The notes below the pieces were generated by a model. That model was not told the DNA's origin. It saw only the letters and a program-made list of their open reading frames with translations, and did no database searches. This document shows, piece after piece, positions 11,601 to 24,790 of a DNA stretch of 64,000 nucleotides (position 1 is its first letter; the number at the start of each line of letters is the position of its first letter). The translations under genes and the position numbers were made by a program. Origin of the DNA: Lycocorax pyrrhopterus obiensis (taxonomy: Eukaryota; Chordata; Aves; Passeriformes; Paradisaeidae); assembly GCA_014706295.1 (NCBI GenBank), contig JACSVZ010000007.1, positions 4,039,699 through 4,103,698 of the forward strand, read 5' to 3'.

Positions 11601-14600
11601 ATTATTGCAAAGTTCAGAGTAGTGATTATATTCTGACTACAACAATCAAGACACAAACAGACTAAAAACCTATTACACACATAAAAGGCTGAATTTTTGT
11701 TTACAAGTGACAAGAAAGCCAACCTTTAAAAGATATTTATGCCATCCCTTAATGCATTCTACTGAGATTTACTCATTTTGTTTGTGGCATTTCAACACTT
11801 TGTACACTCTGGTCCGACGAGGTAAACAAACACGTATTTTACTGAAGGGAAGTGATTCATTCCGTTGCCTTTTGTGGACCACTTTTTTGTACTCCAGCAC
11901 ATCCTGATGCTCCTTGCTGAGCTGTGCTGTAACTAACTCTTAACGTATCTGAACACCTTCCTGTTGTTCTCTCTCACGCAATGGGAATTTGTCTGTAACC
12001 GTTCTTATGCAATTCGATGTAACTGACATCATTCCCACCATGCTTTTCCACAGTTGTGTCATTTGCACAAGCATAGCCCAAACAGCCAATTCCCCTGGGC
12101 CACAATACACACAATGGCATTTGGTGAGGTTTTGTCCCAGCAGGATTGTTTGTTCCAGTCTTGTATTCACAGCCCAGAGTTCTGCCTCTGATTTCACCTT
12201 GCTATTTTTGATGATGATGAGAAAAATGTTAATCTTTAAAAAAAAATCATTACTTTGCTTTATGAATTTTCAAAGATGACATGACAATGATACCTACTTT
12301 CTATTTTATATTTAGCATCAAAATATGTCATCACTCAGCCGCAATCTTCCGTCTTCCGCAGCTTTTGTTAAGAAACTAATATTTATTAAATCTTGCCATT
12401 GTAATTTGTCACTTCTTTTGAAAAGACCTTTATCTGATTTTCTGCAATTTCCCTCATTTTCAAGGAATTTCTCTTTGGACTTTTAGTACCTTCCTTCCTA
12501 TGTTTTTCTGGGGCAGCATAAATAAACAGAAATGTGGAAAACTTAATATATCATACCAAATATATCACACCAAAAAACCAGTCAAAGGCACAAAATAATT
12601 TTCAGTCTTTACATTAGCAAGAGCTCTGAACAACTCTCAGGTGTAATTCTCTGTACCTGACTATTCTGGCAGAAGTGAGAAGTATTTCCCAGGCTGGAAT
12701 CTACTCATTAAAAAGTCTGTAGAAAAAATGTCTGTGGATTTTATGGAAAAACAATGCCAAACACAGCCCAAAGGGCAGGATTTAGAAACAGCATCTTCCA
12801 AATGAGGTACTGAATGTAAGCATAAGTGCCCTGTTTTTCCAGTGACATGAATCAGAATGTCCTGGGAAAAAATCCTTCCTTAATACCTGTGCTGAGATTT
12901 TCACCTTGCGAGTAGGGAAACAGACTCCTGTTTTGCATAATTATACAGTTCTTTTAGTAAGAACTTTTTTTCTTTTCCAAAATGACCAGCACTTAAACTA
13001 TTCTGCCCACTGCCTGATTTTCATAATTGAACCCTCTTTTCATCTCTCTGGCAAAATGTAATTCCCTGGGGATATGAGTCGTGCAATGGTTGGACTCTTT
13101 CCACTCGTACCTGTCATCCTTGAATTCTTCCTCAGCTACAAGAAAGCTTTCCTCCCTTTAGGTCAGCCTCCTGATAAAACTGTTTTTAATGGTAAATCTT
13201 CATTCCATATCACCCATAACTAGAGTTCTACTGAGGTTTTGTTTGATACGTGGGCAACACTGGAAATCTCAAGTTTGCCAAAACAGTGTAACCAAAGAGG
13301 CCACAGGCGTCAATGTGCTGGCAAGTAACAACAAGCACAGGTAACATTTAACTGTTTTATTAAAATCAAAGGTCCTATTACCCTCTTAGCAGTACAATAG
13401 TCAAGTATGACATTCAAGCAAAGAGTAACACCCAATTAATTTTCGTGTTTTTATAAAGTCTGTATGGTTAACTTATATGGAATAAGCCATAAGGAGAGGT
13501 TTCATGCACCTTTGAGATTCCAGTGGACCTCAACGAAGAGTAACTATAGAGTGCTATGTCCATACCAACTAAAGCAGATGAAGACAGGTGAAACCTTTAT
13601 CTGATGAAGTTCATACTCACCCAGAGGATGCTCTTGAGATCTTTTATATCTGCAAAATACATTTACTGCAGAAAACAGCAAATCATAAGGAAGTAAAATA
13701 CAGCTGTACAGACTAAACCAAGAAAGACTGAAGTGCCACAGTGGAAATACCATGTGGTAAATCTTTTTTAAAAAAAAATGGATCAAGATGTCACAGAAAT
13801 AAATTCCGACTGTGGTCACGAACACAAGGAATGAAAATAGAGATTGGCTGTTGAGAATGAACCAGTACAAAAATGAGAGAGTGCAATGATTCCAAAGACG
13901 ATGTATTCAGAAATTCAGCTGGGAGAAGGGAATTCACTATGGACAACTCTGTACACATTAAATGAGAAATGTCTGGGCCAAGAATGACTGGAGAAAAAAA
14001 AGAAAGCATCAGAAATTTTGAGTCTGAGCCAAGTACAACAGTAAATGAACAGAAGTCTGTTTTTTAGTGATGCACTTAGTACAACCTGGCAGCAATTGGC
14101 AATACAATTATAATCAACACAAGCACAATCATGAGGCACCATTATGACTTAGCTGGGGCTACAAGAAACACATCTTAGTTCAAATGAACACACTCAAGGA
14201 TAATTTTTACAATATTAATAGTGGCATCTCCAGAATTCTTGTTTGTTTTAGTCTTTGAAAGGTAAGAACTTAGGCAGCATACTATAGATAAAAATGGGTT
14301 CAAAAGAGAGATTACAGCTTCCTTATGTAGTGACATAAGGACCCGGGATATTATTTCTATCCAGACCCTCATTCTGATTTTACAAAGATTGGGAAAGAAT
14401 CAAGTTCCAGTTCTGCAGTCTTTGCATCACTCTAACTCCTACTGTTGGCTGAAGGACTTTTAGTGACTCACAAATGCTAAATTCAGACTTAAACAGACTG
14501 AGTAGTTTTAGAAAGAGATGTATTCTGTAAAATGATTATTACAGAAATCTTCCTTCACTATTTTTCTGATTACCTAGAATACTGTGCTATAATGAAAAAA

Positions 14601-17600
14601 ATCATATGAATCCACAAAATTTAGAAGTACATAATTTCTAAAAATGAAATGCACCTTACTAGAGGCATTTTTCATGATCAGATTAGCATTTCACAGTAAA
14701 GACTTCCTACCAATATTTCTTAAGAGCTCAGCTTTCAAAATGCAGCCAGCCATGTATCGTACTGATACCTGCTCATTTTTGTTGATTTGGCTGGAAGCTT
14801 GCGTTAGGACCTTACAGGAACTGTATTCATTGTAGGCTTTGAGTTGTGTCTTTGTGATACATACAGGCCCTCAATCCTCTCTCACCTACCTCGTTCCTCC
14901 TCAGTTTGCACTGTTTTTTGATGAAAACTCTCCTTGCAGCCGAACAAAAGTTGGGGCACACATGAAAACTTTGTGAATAAGTGGGTGTGTAGTTTGCTCA
15001 CAAAGTACAAAACTGTTCATTGCCCCTCACAGGATGCTCACAGGGCAAGCATATACAGTAGGAGACTGGGGGTAATGGAGTTTAATAGTTTTCCACTGAG
15101 AATTGAAAGATCATTACCTTGAACACAAGAACTGTTGGCATATAAAGACTGATGGTACAGCATTGATAGGGTGACTCTCTATACTCACATTGCATCTGCT
15201 ACTGTCATATATTGTAACCCCAAAAATCTGCAAATACTCGTCTTTACAACATTCCTCTGAAGTAAAAATATCCTGCTGAACCTCATCTTATTGTGAGGAA
15301 ATTCACTCACAAGAAGCCAAGTGGCTTTCTGCAGTCCTAAAGGAAGTTGTAACAACACAGACCTTAATCAGAACACTTATCTCTCATTAGTATGGCACTG
15401 CCCCAACCATGAGCCATTCACCTGCTTCAGTTACTGATGTTAGGGAGCCCAAAATGGGAAGTACAACAGGACCCAGATATAATTTATGACTGTGAGGAGC
15501 AAAACAGGAGTAGCAGTTCTCCTCAGCTTCTCATCTCAGAAAAGTAAGCTACTAAAGACTGAATGCACTGAAAAGTTTCTGTAAAATAAAGACCAAACTG
15601 AGCTGCGAAGGCATTTACAGCTTAATTAAAATTACAAATTCAGCCTCTGGGTGCTGGCTTTCAAAGACTGTAGATCAAGCCATTTTTGTGTATGTGCCCC
15701 ATATGGGATAATGCAATGTAGTACAAACTATTTAAAGGACAATAGCCTGTTTTTCTTTCCTCAAATCAAAAAACATGAAGAAACCACCTGGGTTAGAATG
15801 AGCACACTGCAGTCATTTTCTCAGACCGTTGCACTACTCAAACATTTATTCAACTCTGAAGAAAAGCTGTCTGACTTTCAAAATTACTTTCTCTGGTCTT
15901 GTAATCAGTCCCTTACAGACAGGAAAGGAAGAACAGAATCTGTATTAAAAGCATGCAAGAGCCATATTTTCTCTCTGTCTGTGTGAAGAGACACCTGAAG
16001 GATGGTGGTCTGAATCCTGCTCCTCCACGTCATGAATCAGATATGGCAGGCAAAGCAGATGGCGTGTGATTAACCACTTCAGTGCTCTCCTAACCTTGTT
16101 TAGTAATTAATTTGGCACTAATTTCAGATTGCAGGAATACCATAGTCTATGATTCAATTAGCAAATAATTTGTCAGGTTCAAACCTCAATTTTAGCCAAA
16201 TTGTACCTTCTTCTTTGCATTGTATTCAGCAGTTATAAAGCCAGTTATTCAAAACCCAAAACCAACAGACAGCATTCCTGTGGAGAACAAGTTTCCCGAG
16301 TTTTCAGAACACCCTGCCTGTCAATCACGTTGTCTATTCATGTGTATTTTCATTCTGAGAATATAAAAGAGAATCTTACTTTTGTTTTATGATACAGCTC
16401 AAAAATTGCATTGCAAAAAATAAAGTGCTTACTATCTATGTATTTTCTGTAGTAGCACTAATAGTTTTTTCAGCATAGGGCAAGAAGAAGCCTACAGTGC
16501 CACATGCAATTTCACCTCTCTAACAGCTGCATTGGATGCAGTACAGGGGGGGGTGGTTTATTGGAAGACTACGGTATGCTGGGAATGAGCTTCACTTCCC
16601 ATTCTTTCTGAATTTGCACTGTAAAATCACAGGCTCATGTAGCAGTCCAAGCAAAACACACGAAAGATAAGCAGCTTATCATTATATGAATGTGTTGCTA
16701 TTGATGAGTGGCTGATTAAGTACCACTTTTTTTATATTTTTTTGATTGTGTCTTGATCTTATGCTATCACAAAGTTACCACCGTGCTTACCATCAGTGAC
16801 TAATACTGCACAATCCAAGAGCAAGACTAATTTTAATCTACTTTATCCAGGATTTTGCTGACATGAGCTCTTCGCGATGAACCATGCATTGTCTTGTGTA
16901 ACATCAAAGAAAGATTTGCATTCTTGTTCAGAAGCAAAATCTCAGAGGAACAAATGAGTGTACAAACGTGTGTGTCATGGAGGAAAGCGTGCACGCAACA
17001 AGAATGCCTCATCAGTCCTAATTTCTGCCACGGCAGCACAGAATCAGACCTCCAGTGGAAGGATAACAAGACACCTGTTCGTCCAGCAATAGCTGCAAAA
17101 CAGCCTCAAACCGAAATTCACACGGTACCTTAGCAGCAACATTGGTCTTCACTGCATTCAGATTAAGAGAAGCAGAGAAACCTTTGGATTTGGAGGGAAC
17201 TTTCTCCCCATATGAAAGGGGAAAATACGTTCAGAATATTCCTGAACACTCAAGATATGTGTCCTAAGAGAGCAACTGTTCTTTGAGAAAGAAATGTTTC
17301 CATTTCTACATAAACACTTTGTGAACATTCCTGCTGTGGGAAAATGTTCCCTTCTCCCATAGAAGTTTCTCTCTCTCATCTATATATACACATGTGCTTT
17401 TCCTGCCATCTTCTCATAGTGCAGACTGTTCTCATACAGCCCACTAGACACTATAATCTCATGTAGGACTGGATTTTATTACATATTTGTTTCTAGACTA
17501 ATAGCAGTATCTGACTGGATCCCCCTCCAGGCCCACTGCATTGAGATGATAGAACACATGTGAGCTTTAAACAAACCAGGAGTTTGCAGAATTCTTCATG

Positions 17601-20600
17601 CAATAAGAACAATAACAAACTAAAACATTTTATATTACACAACCAACTCACAACCTACTTTGACTATCAGACACTGGAAGTGAAATGAAAAATGATGGAT
17701 CACGCCACAAATGGCTCACAAGGGCAATATAATTGCAAAAACAATGCCATGTGGATGGAATAGATCTGGAAGAGAAGAGAGACATACCAAACAACAATAA
17801 GAAAACAATTAATTAGGAAACATTAGAGTATAGAAGCTGCCCAGTCCTTATCAGATTTTCCCTTTAGCCTGAGAATTGTAAATTTTAATAAAGCATATTA
17901 AAAGCTATTTCCTTTCATCTGTTTAAGATTATGTAACAACCTCCTAGGATGTTAAAAAAGCCAAAATCAAGCCTTTTTTTTGACAAAAGAACTTGGTTTG
18001 TAGCCACTGCAGAAAATCCATATACTACAAATTAATTTGGAAAAATGTACAGTGGCTTCAGATGTATCTAACATTTGCTAAAGCTGATATATTGAATCGA
18101 GTTGTACAAATCTATATTTCCAATACTAAGTAAAGTTATTTTGTTAAAGAGTTGAATTCATTACATATTATTATTACAGTGATGCTGAATTCACTTTCAT
18201 AAATGTATCGTGAAAGAAACGCAATTACCTGGTGTTAACAAGTTAATTTTATTGTGTTTTCTAGCTATAGATTAATTACTCCTTCATCAATGTTAGACAA
18301 TATGTTTTGGTAATAGAGTACACATCATTACAAGAAACAAAAGGAAGCAAGTGTTCAAGATACAGACTATAATTCAAAGTACACTCATATTTTTGTTTTT
18401 CTGTGAGTGGAATACCAATTTAGGTTATTTTCAAGGTGAGATCATTATCTTTAGCAATTGAATAAAGATAAAATCGGATTTATACACCACATTAGGTTAG
18501 CACAAAGTCAAATACTGCAGAAACCACTTATTTCTGTTTACAACCACAGCTTACTGTTGAGCTCTGGGCCTTTCTTCAGAAGCTTTCCAACACAAATTTG
18601 AGAAGCTTTTTATAACGTACAGGAACTCCATGGCCTTTGAAAACAGTAAAGTAATGATGTCTGCGCTGCCAATAAATGAAGATGAAGAAATGACCCTGTA
18701 AAGGCACAGATAACAGCACAGTACACTCAGGGAAACATGTGACCATTTCAATGAACCTGAAAACCAATAACAAAGTGAGATGCAGAGCATCAAGGCTTTT
18801 TCCAAAGGATTAACTGAAACATTCCATTTGAACTCTCGCATAAAGACAGAACTATTTGAGAACTACCCAGTAAAAATCGTCATACAAATTGGTAAATATG
18901 TCAAGATTTTTATTCAGCAGTCTCAACACTGATAAGGCTTAAATTCAGTAAGCAGAAGCAGCAATCTAATTGGATTACCACACAACACCTCAAAAATGAG
19001 CACAGGATTCAAGCTTTTGACTCTGTCTCCTGAGATGAACTGCAGACTGATTAGTTTCCACAGCAAAGCCAATGCACAAAAGATTAAAAATTTCAGTGGA
19101 GAGGTAGGTAGCAGGGGCAAATCCTTAATAAAACCCAGCATTTAATCTTCTTTTTAAAATGGAAATTGTTTACTTATTACTTAAAAACTGCCTGCTTACT
19201 TTGCTTGTATTGTTGCATTACAAAGTAATGAATAAATCAAAGATGTCTCTCTCATGCCACCTCTGTTTCTCTACACCTTAATCCTTTCAATTCAGCCTGT
19301 CAGATGTCACACGTTCTTTAAGCTCACAAAACTACTTTAGAGGGGGGAGTTAAGTTTTGATAGATGCTCAGAATGTATAAAGATATAGATATCTCACATG
19401 ATTTTAGAGACACGGTATCCATTTTTTCCCTCACAGGGTCTCCGTGTTTAAAAAAACCCAAAAAACAACCAGATTATAAGAAAATGCTACTAAGAAAGAA
19501 TCAAGTATATTCACTCTGATGTCCACTGAAGTTTTCTGGGGATACACAAATTCTTTTTGGCTTTTCTCTCTACAAAGATTCATGCATTTCAGTTTTACTG
19601 ACATGAATCTTCAAGACGATTGAAATTCAAAATCATGGGGGGGTGTAATTGCAGCTATTTGCATTTATTCACACAAATAAGTTACAAGAGAAATGATTTC
19701 TCCCATACTTAGGTACCTGTGAACTAATCAGAGTTAAAAGTTGACTTGTACATTATGAAATTTACCCCAAGAATAAATGTCAGCACAAGGCCTACATAGC
19801 TCTTAAACTCCACTACTGCCTATATAAGGACAATTTCTTATGTAAGGTAATACTATTTTTGTCGTATATTTTCATTTTACATGAAAGGCAACCTAAGAGA
19901 TGACTAAAGCTGAAAAAACCCCCCCGTAATTTTAAAGATAAAGGACTCCATAGCTTGGATGTATATGATATATAAGCAAATGGTAAAATCTAAAAATCAT
20001 ACCATTCCCAATTTGTCCTCAAAATGCACTGAATTTTCAGCTTGTGTATGGGGTGATGAATTTTCAAGCTGTGTTCTGTCAATCAAGCCTTTTTCCACTT
20101 CACTGGTAAAACCTCCCTGGATTTCAGTATTAATACCTTTAAATTAGAAATCCTGCAATAAAAATAAATATTTCACATAGATTTTGAGGTGTCTGTTTAT
20201 ATTTAATTCAATCATTTATAATTCACCTTCTTCCTTTTGAACTCATAGCTTATTATAATGATTTATTTCATGGACTCTAAACCAGACAGTGTAAATGCTG
20301 ACCTCAAAGCACTTTCAAATTCCATTTGTGCTGGATAGCGGTGCCATGGATTCAGAATTCCCAAGTACTTACAACTTTAATTATTCACTTGATTTACAAT
20401 TCTTTTTCACTGATATATACGCAGTGACAGACAAAAAATTTAAATTTACAAAACTAGGAAATCTTGTAACTCTTGGAAAGGAAAATCCTGCTACTTCCCC
20501 CATAACTACTACAATTTGGCTCGGCAGCTACTGAATTGGCAAAATTTGTGATTTACTCTCCTGCTTGCTTACTGGAACCTTTGAAATTACCTAACATGGT

Positions 20601-21139
20601 AGGTTTTTTTTTTTGAGATGTGCCTCTTTTTCCACTGAAGTTTTGCAGTACTGTTTTCTTATACCCAAATTATTCAACACTCTGTGGAACACACAGCAGT
20701 TGAAAAGCAATGCAAAGGCTCAGTAACAGCTTAATAAATTCAGCTCATGGGTTCACACCATTAACAAAAGCTTCCTCTGCCCTCCCTGTCATATAATGTT
20801 TGTGGTAAACCAAAAAGTGATAGTAAATATGTCAAATGTTTCCACTTTGGCATTGGGCACGTGCCCCTGAAGAATAAGACTAGGTTTTAAATCTTCTAAT
20901 ATCAAATATTGATTTTTCAATAAAACACGAGAATCAGAAGTAATGGAAAGGTTTTCTTCCGAGGAAAAGATGATGGTATCGTTTTTGAGGCAAATTATTT
21001 AATCCTATATGTTCAAATAATCAGGTTTCTTCTTTGGAATTCTTGTATGCTTCAGAATGATGCATCTAGCAGAGGTTATCATAATTTATAAAGATTAATA
21101 GTATATCTATTAAAAGAAAACCATCTAGGAAATATTCAC
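2641..21139. other. Intergenic DNA, no gene recognised
   Basis: About 18.5 kb of AT-rich single-copy-looking sequence. Open frames are short (under 160 codons), overlap on both strands and show no recognisable domain, so I treat them as chance frames. Small features are a 12-base T run at 5987-5998, a short (AAC)n at about 9648-9664, and a G run at 16546-16553. No tRNA, rRNA or clear mobile element was identified. Conserved enhancers of KCNA4 could lie here but cannot be recognised without alignment. Confidence 0.6.
9648..9664. repeat. Short (AAC)n microsatellite
   Basis: About five CAA/AAC units in a row, flanked by A-rich sequence. Confidence 0.8.
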
Positions 21140-21291
21140 CGAATCATAGAATTTGCTGAGTTGGAAGGGACCCATCAGGATCACCAAGTCCAGCTCCTGG
21201 CCCTGCACAGGACACCCCAAGAGTCACACCATGTGCCTGAGAGCATTGCCCAAACAGCTTCTTGAACTGTCAGGCTGTGACCACTTTATAT
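21140..21291 (-). mobile_element. CR1 LINE fragment (3' end)
   Basis: Begins with the antisense CR1 3' end signature (gaatcatagaat, then gagttggaagggaccca), followed by diverged CR1 3' sequence including ccctgcacaggacaccc and cttcttgaactgtcaggct. The 3' terminus is at the left, so the element lies on the - strand and is 5'-truncated at the right, as most avian CR1 copies are. Only about 150 bp remain and no reading frame survives. Confidence 0.88.
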
Positions 21292-22086
21292 GTCCTCATG
21301 TTTAAATGGAATAAAGACCAGTTAAAATATGGTAAAAACTTATATATAAGCAGATACTCCAATCAAAACTCTTCCTAAGCACTCTAAGGATGATCGCCTC
21401 ACCTACAGCTTGGAATGTGAATGGAGGTTGCATAGACCACAGGCATTTTTATGTTTAATTTGCCCTTGTCCTTGCAGTTCCTCATCATAACATTTTCTTT
21501 TCTAGATCTCTGGACTAAATGTGGGAGGTTTTAATAGAACTAGTGGAAGAATTTATGATAAAATATTTTTAATTACTCTGTGCTAATTTTCAAAACCTCA
21601 CACCTCTTTTGATAGAATTTTCGAGTTTTAATGACCATTAATCATGAAAGTGTGAGTCAGATTAGAATCTAGAATCCAACATACATAGCCTGACCACAAA
21701 TACATTTGTTTACATTTTACCATCCAATTTTTAGCTCTTTTAAACACTGAATTAAATGTTTACTTGAACAGAGTAAAGCTTGTATTTCGTACTCCTGATC
21801 TGAATAAGGGCACACACCAGTCTTCAATATTTGTGCACAAGCTAGGCTTGTTTATACTGATTAATTGGAAAATCTGTTAAAAGAGACTATGTTATCCCAT
21901 TCTTTGATTACCACATTTTTTAAGCAAGAAAGCCTTGGAAATCTTGGAAAATAATCTGAAACAACTGTTTCTTACCTAGCCGTAATTCTCCCTCACAATG
22001 TAGCATATTGCCTGTGGGATGACCTGCAACTGATGAAAAGTTGCTCTGTTTCTCGGTGTCCCACCAGGCTCCATCACAGGTATTTC
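21292..22086. other. Intergenic DNA, nothing recognised
   Basis: AT-rich spacer between the CR1 fragment and the solo LTR. No gene, RNA or repeat could be supported. Confidence 0.55.
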
Positions 22087-22091
22087 TGACT

Positions 22092-22730
22092 TGTCTTGGG
22101 GTGACTCTATCGTGTGTATCCCCTATCATGCTCTACGCCCAAAAAGTAATTTTGTGCCTTTTCTGTGCCTTTAAACTGAGCTGGAGAAAAGAAAAAAACC
22201 AAACGAACTTTTCAAAACAGTTTCCCAAGGACACGGAGATACACTCCTCTGTGTTCTCTGGCTGCAGGAGCAGGAGGGAGCACCCTGATTGCTTTCTTCA
22301 GCCAGCGGTTTCGGTTTTTTTTCCTTCTCTTCCCGGCGTGAGACAGAAAGCTGAATTTTGTTTCCTGGGACTTTGGTTTTTCCCTTCTTCTCTTCTGGAC
22401 TGTTCAACAACATCAGAACACATCGGGAGAATTTTTCCCCGAGGCCCGGGGGTGGGCCCTCGCCGACCCAGCTCCGAGGAGGAGAGAGACCACACCTACA
22501 GAAGGACTCTGAAATCTTCCCAGGTTTCTCTCTATAGTGAGGGGTTTCATTTCATTATTTAGCATCATTATCCTTTTCCGGTGTGTTTGTTAAAATAAAT
22601 AGTTTTTATCTCTTTCACTTTCCTTCGAGGAAAAAATTTCCTTTTTTCCTGAACCCTGTGGGGGGAAGGGTGGTTGTAACCTGGTTTTCTCTCAGGGGGT
22701 ATATTACTAGATTTTGGCCAAACCGGCACA
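22092..22730 (+). mobile_element. Solo LTR of an ERVL-like endogenous retrovirus, with 5-bp target duplication
   Basis: A 639-bp unit starting tgtcttgggg and ending ccggcaca (TG...CA). It is flanked by an exact 5-bp direct repeat, tgact, at 22087-22091 and 22731-22735. A polyadenylation signal AATAAA lies at 22594-22599, followed by T-rich sequence, as expected at the R/U5 boundary. No primer binding site or retroviral coding follows, so this is a solo LTR left by LTR-LTR recombination. Known: 5-bp duplications are typical of ERVL (class III) elements, which are abundant in passerines. The open frames across it (up to 173 codons) are not genes. Confidence 0.87.
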
Positions 22731-22748
22731 TGACTCTATGCAAATTGA

Positions 22749-22767
22749 TGTAGCTATTTTAGCTACA
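22749..22767. repeat. Short perfect hairpin beside the solo LTR
   Basis: Inverted repeat tgtagcta / tagctaca, 8-bp arms with a ttt loop, 19 bases beyond the LTR end. No following T run suggests a function. Confidence 0.7.
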
Positions 22768-24445
22768 GACCAAAAGCACCGAGTCAGAGTGCTCTAGAAC
22801 TCTGTGACTATGGAGCCAAATTCTCATACCACTGACAGCAGATGCTTCCATAAAGTTCCCAATGCCTGGCAATATTAGAACTCATGGCCAAAAAAACTGG
22901 AGCAAGAGAATGCAATGCAGAAAGCACCAGCAAATAGAACACATTTAATCTTTTCTTCCAGAGACTAAGCACCAGAAAAAATGGCCTTTGATACTGAGAG
23001 TTCCCCAAAAATAATCCACACTCAACGTTGGAGAGTTATTTAGGTCATGCCTAATCATTTCTTCTTGCTATTACTATAAAAAAAAAAAAAAAAAGAGTCT
23101 CACACTGTGTGAAATCATGGTCTGAAGCTTCACAAGTGGTACAGATGATATATAATCAGTGAACTGTTAAACAATGCAAAATAAGAAATCAGGTTATGCT
23201 GTGATGGATCCCAGATTCAGCAATCCCGTTTCTTTAACTGTGGGAGGCTGTGTAACCGTGAGAATAGACTACTTTTCAGACACAATGTTTATCATTTTAT
23301 TCACAGAGGTAAAAAAATCCAGCTCTTTCTGACCACTGGTAACAAAACGCATCTCGATACTCTTGTTATTCATTGCTGCTTTTGGATGCTGATGAACAGT
23401 TCTCTGGATCTAATTCTGGATTAATACCTCAGAATCACAAAATATTCTAAGTATATGATTGTGTTATGTGAAAGACAATGTGTCTGATTTTCCACGGCAA
23501 AATTTGGAAATAGCAGGTCCCAAAGTCAATGATGATTGCACTGTTTGAGGAAAACGCTAACAGCTAACCAAGATTCTTTGACAAGTTATGCCTTGAAGGG
23601 CTGGAGCTATTCTTGGCTTAAATAATAATTAAAAAAAACAAGTAGAGTTTCTCAACGTTGTAGCAAAGAGTGAGCAAAGGAAAACAAATATTCATTACAG
23701 TGAATTACACAGAATTACCCATAAATACCCATGTCTGTAGAGCAGCAGTCAAATATGACCCTGTTATGAAGGAAATATCACAACACCCTCCAAGACAAGC
23801 ACTGACTGCCTTTTCTAGATCAGTATCAGAGACTGCCCTGGGCTGTCTGAAAGGCCCCCTCTTTAATTCACAGCATAACAGAACAAACTTTAACAAGGGA
23901 TGCAATTGACCAGAATAAATTGTCTCAGAAAGTCAATCAGAAAGACTCATTCTAGGAACTATGACTAAAAAGAGCACATTTCAAAACTGAAAGAAATTTC
24001 ATGCAACTCTACTGTTTTGTTACCCACAAGGAAATTCAGTCAGGTACTCACCCTCACTTTCCGTGGAAAATTCACTAGAAAAAGTGGACTCACAGAATGA
24101 TAATTGATTGTATTCTTTGTCTTTCTAACGGAAAAAAAAATTGTTTCATTCTTCAAAACTATTACATCAGACAGGCAAGCTGAAAACCCTAAAAAATAAA
24201 AATTTTACTTTTTTTCTAAACCAGATTATTTCACACCCATATAGAGCCATGTTCTTTACTTGCAATCTTTGGTCTGATTTTGTATTCTGCAACTTGGAGG
24301 AGAACCAGGTTAAACTATCACAGTGAAAATTTCACTCCTGTCTTACAATTAACTTGATCAATCATTTTGATTCCTCAATATTTAATGTAGTTCTTGCAGA
24401 ATATACTAATATGAAAGTTACTAAGCAACACAGGAGGTTTTATTA
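22768..24445. other. Intergenic DNA, no gene recognised
   Basis: AT-rich, with a 17-base A run at 23078-23094. No upstream AATAAA or target duplication was seen to mark that run as a retroposon tail. No coding or RNA gene is supported. Confidence 0.55.
23078..23094. repeat. Poly-A tract (17 A)
   Basis: An uninterrupted run of 17 A. It could be a microsatellite or an old retroposon tail; no flanking evidence decides. Confidence 0.9.
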
Positions 24446-24790
24446 ATCAGAGAACCATTACATTGGAATGAACCTGAAGAGTTGATGTAGCCTCCTGCTC
24501 AAAGCTAAGTGAGACCAAGCCAGATTGCCTGGGGCTTGAAAATCTCCAGATGGGGCTTGAAAATCTCCAGAACTCCACAACCTCCCTGGCAAACCTGTTC
24601 CAATGATTAATTATCTCATAACCAGGGCTTTTTTCATATACACCTAATCCAAGCCACTCCTGTTTCCATGTAAAAGCACTCACTCCTTCTCTCACCACTG
24701 TGCACCTCAGCTAAGATCCTGGCTCCATTTTTCTGGAAACCTCTTAGGTATTGGCATACTTTTCTGTCTGTTAATGGATGCAAAATTTGT
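24446..24790 (-). mobile_element. CR1 LINE fragment (older copy)
   Basis: Diverged antisense CR1 sequence. Diagnostic blocks in order are tagcctcctgctcaaag, gaactccacaacctccctgg, aacctgttccaatgatta, cctggctccatttttctgg and ctcttaggtattgg. They follow the order of the CR1 3' region read backwards, so the element is on the - strand. More diverged than the copy at 21140. It carries a 21-bp internal tandem duplication (see 24531). Confidence 0.8.
24531..24571. repeat. 21-bp tandem duplication inside CR1
   Basis: The 20-mer ggggcttgaaaatctccaga occurs at 24531-24550 and again at 24552-24571, separated by one t. The copies are identical while the surrounding CR1 is diverged, so the duplication is younger than the insertion. 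Confidence 0.95.

Noticed and set aside
22041..22562. 173-codon open frame
   Set aside because: Lies almost entirely in the solo LTR 22092-22730, with no viral or cellular domain.
23430..23460. Possible CR1 3' end (agaatcacaaaatattct)
   Set aside because: The diagnostic ttggaaggga block does not follow; resemblance is limited to about 18 AT-rich bases.
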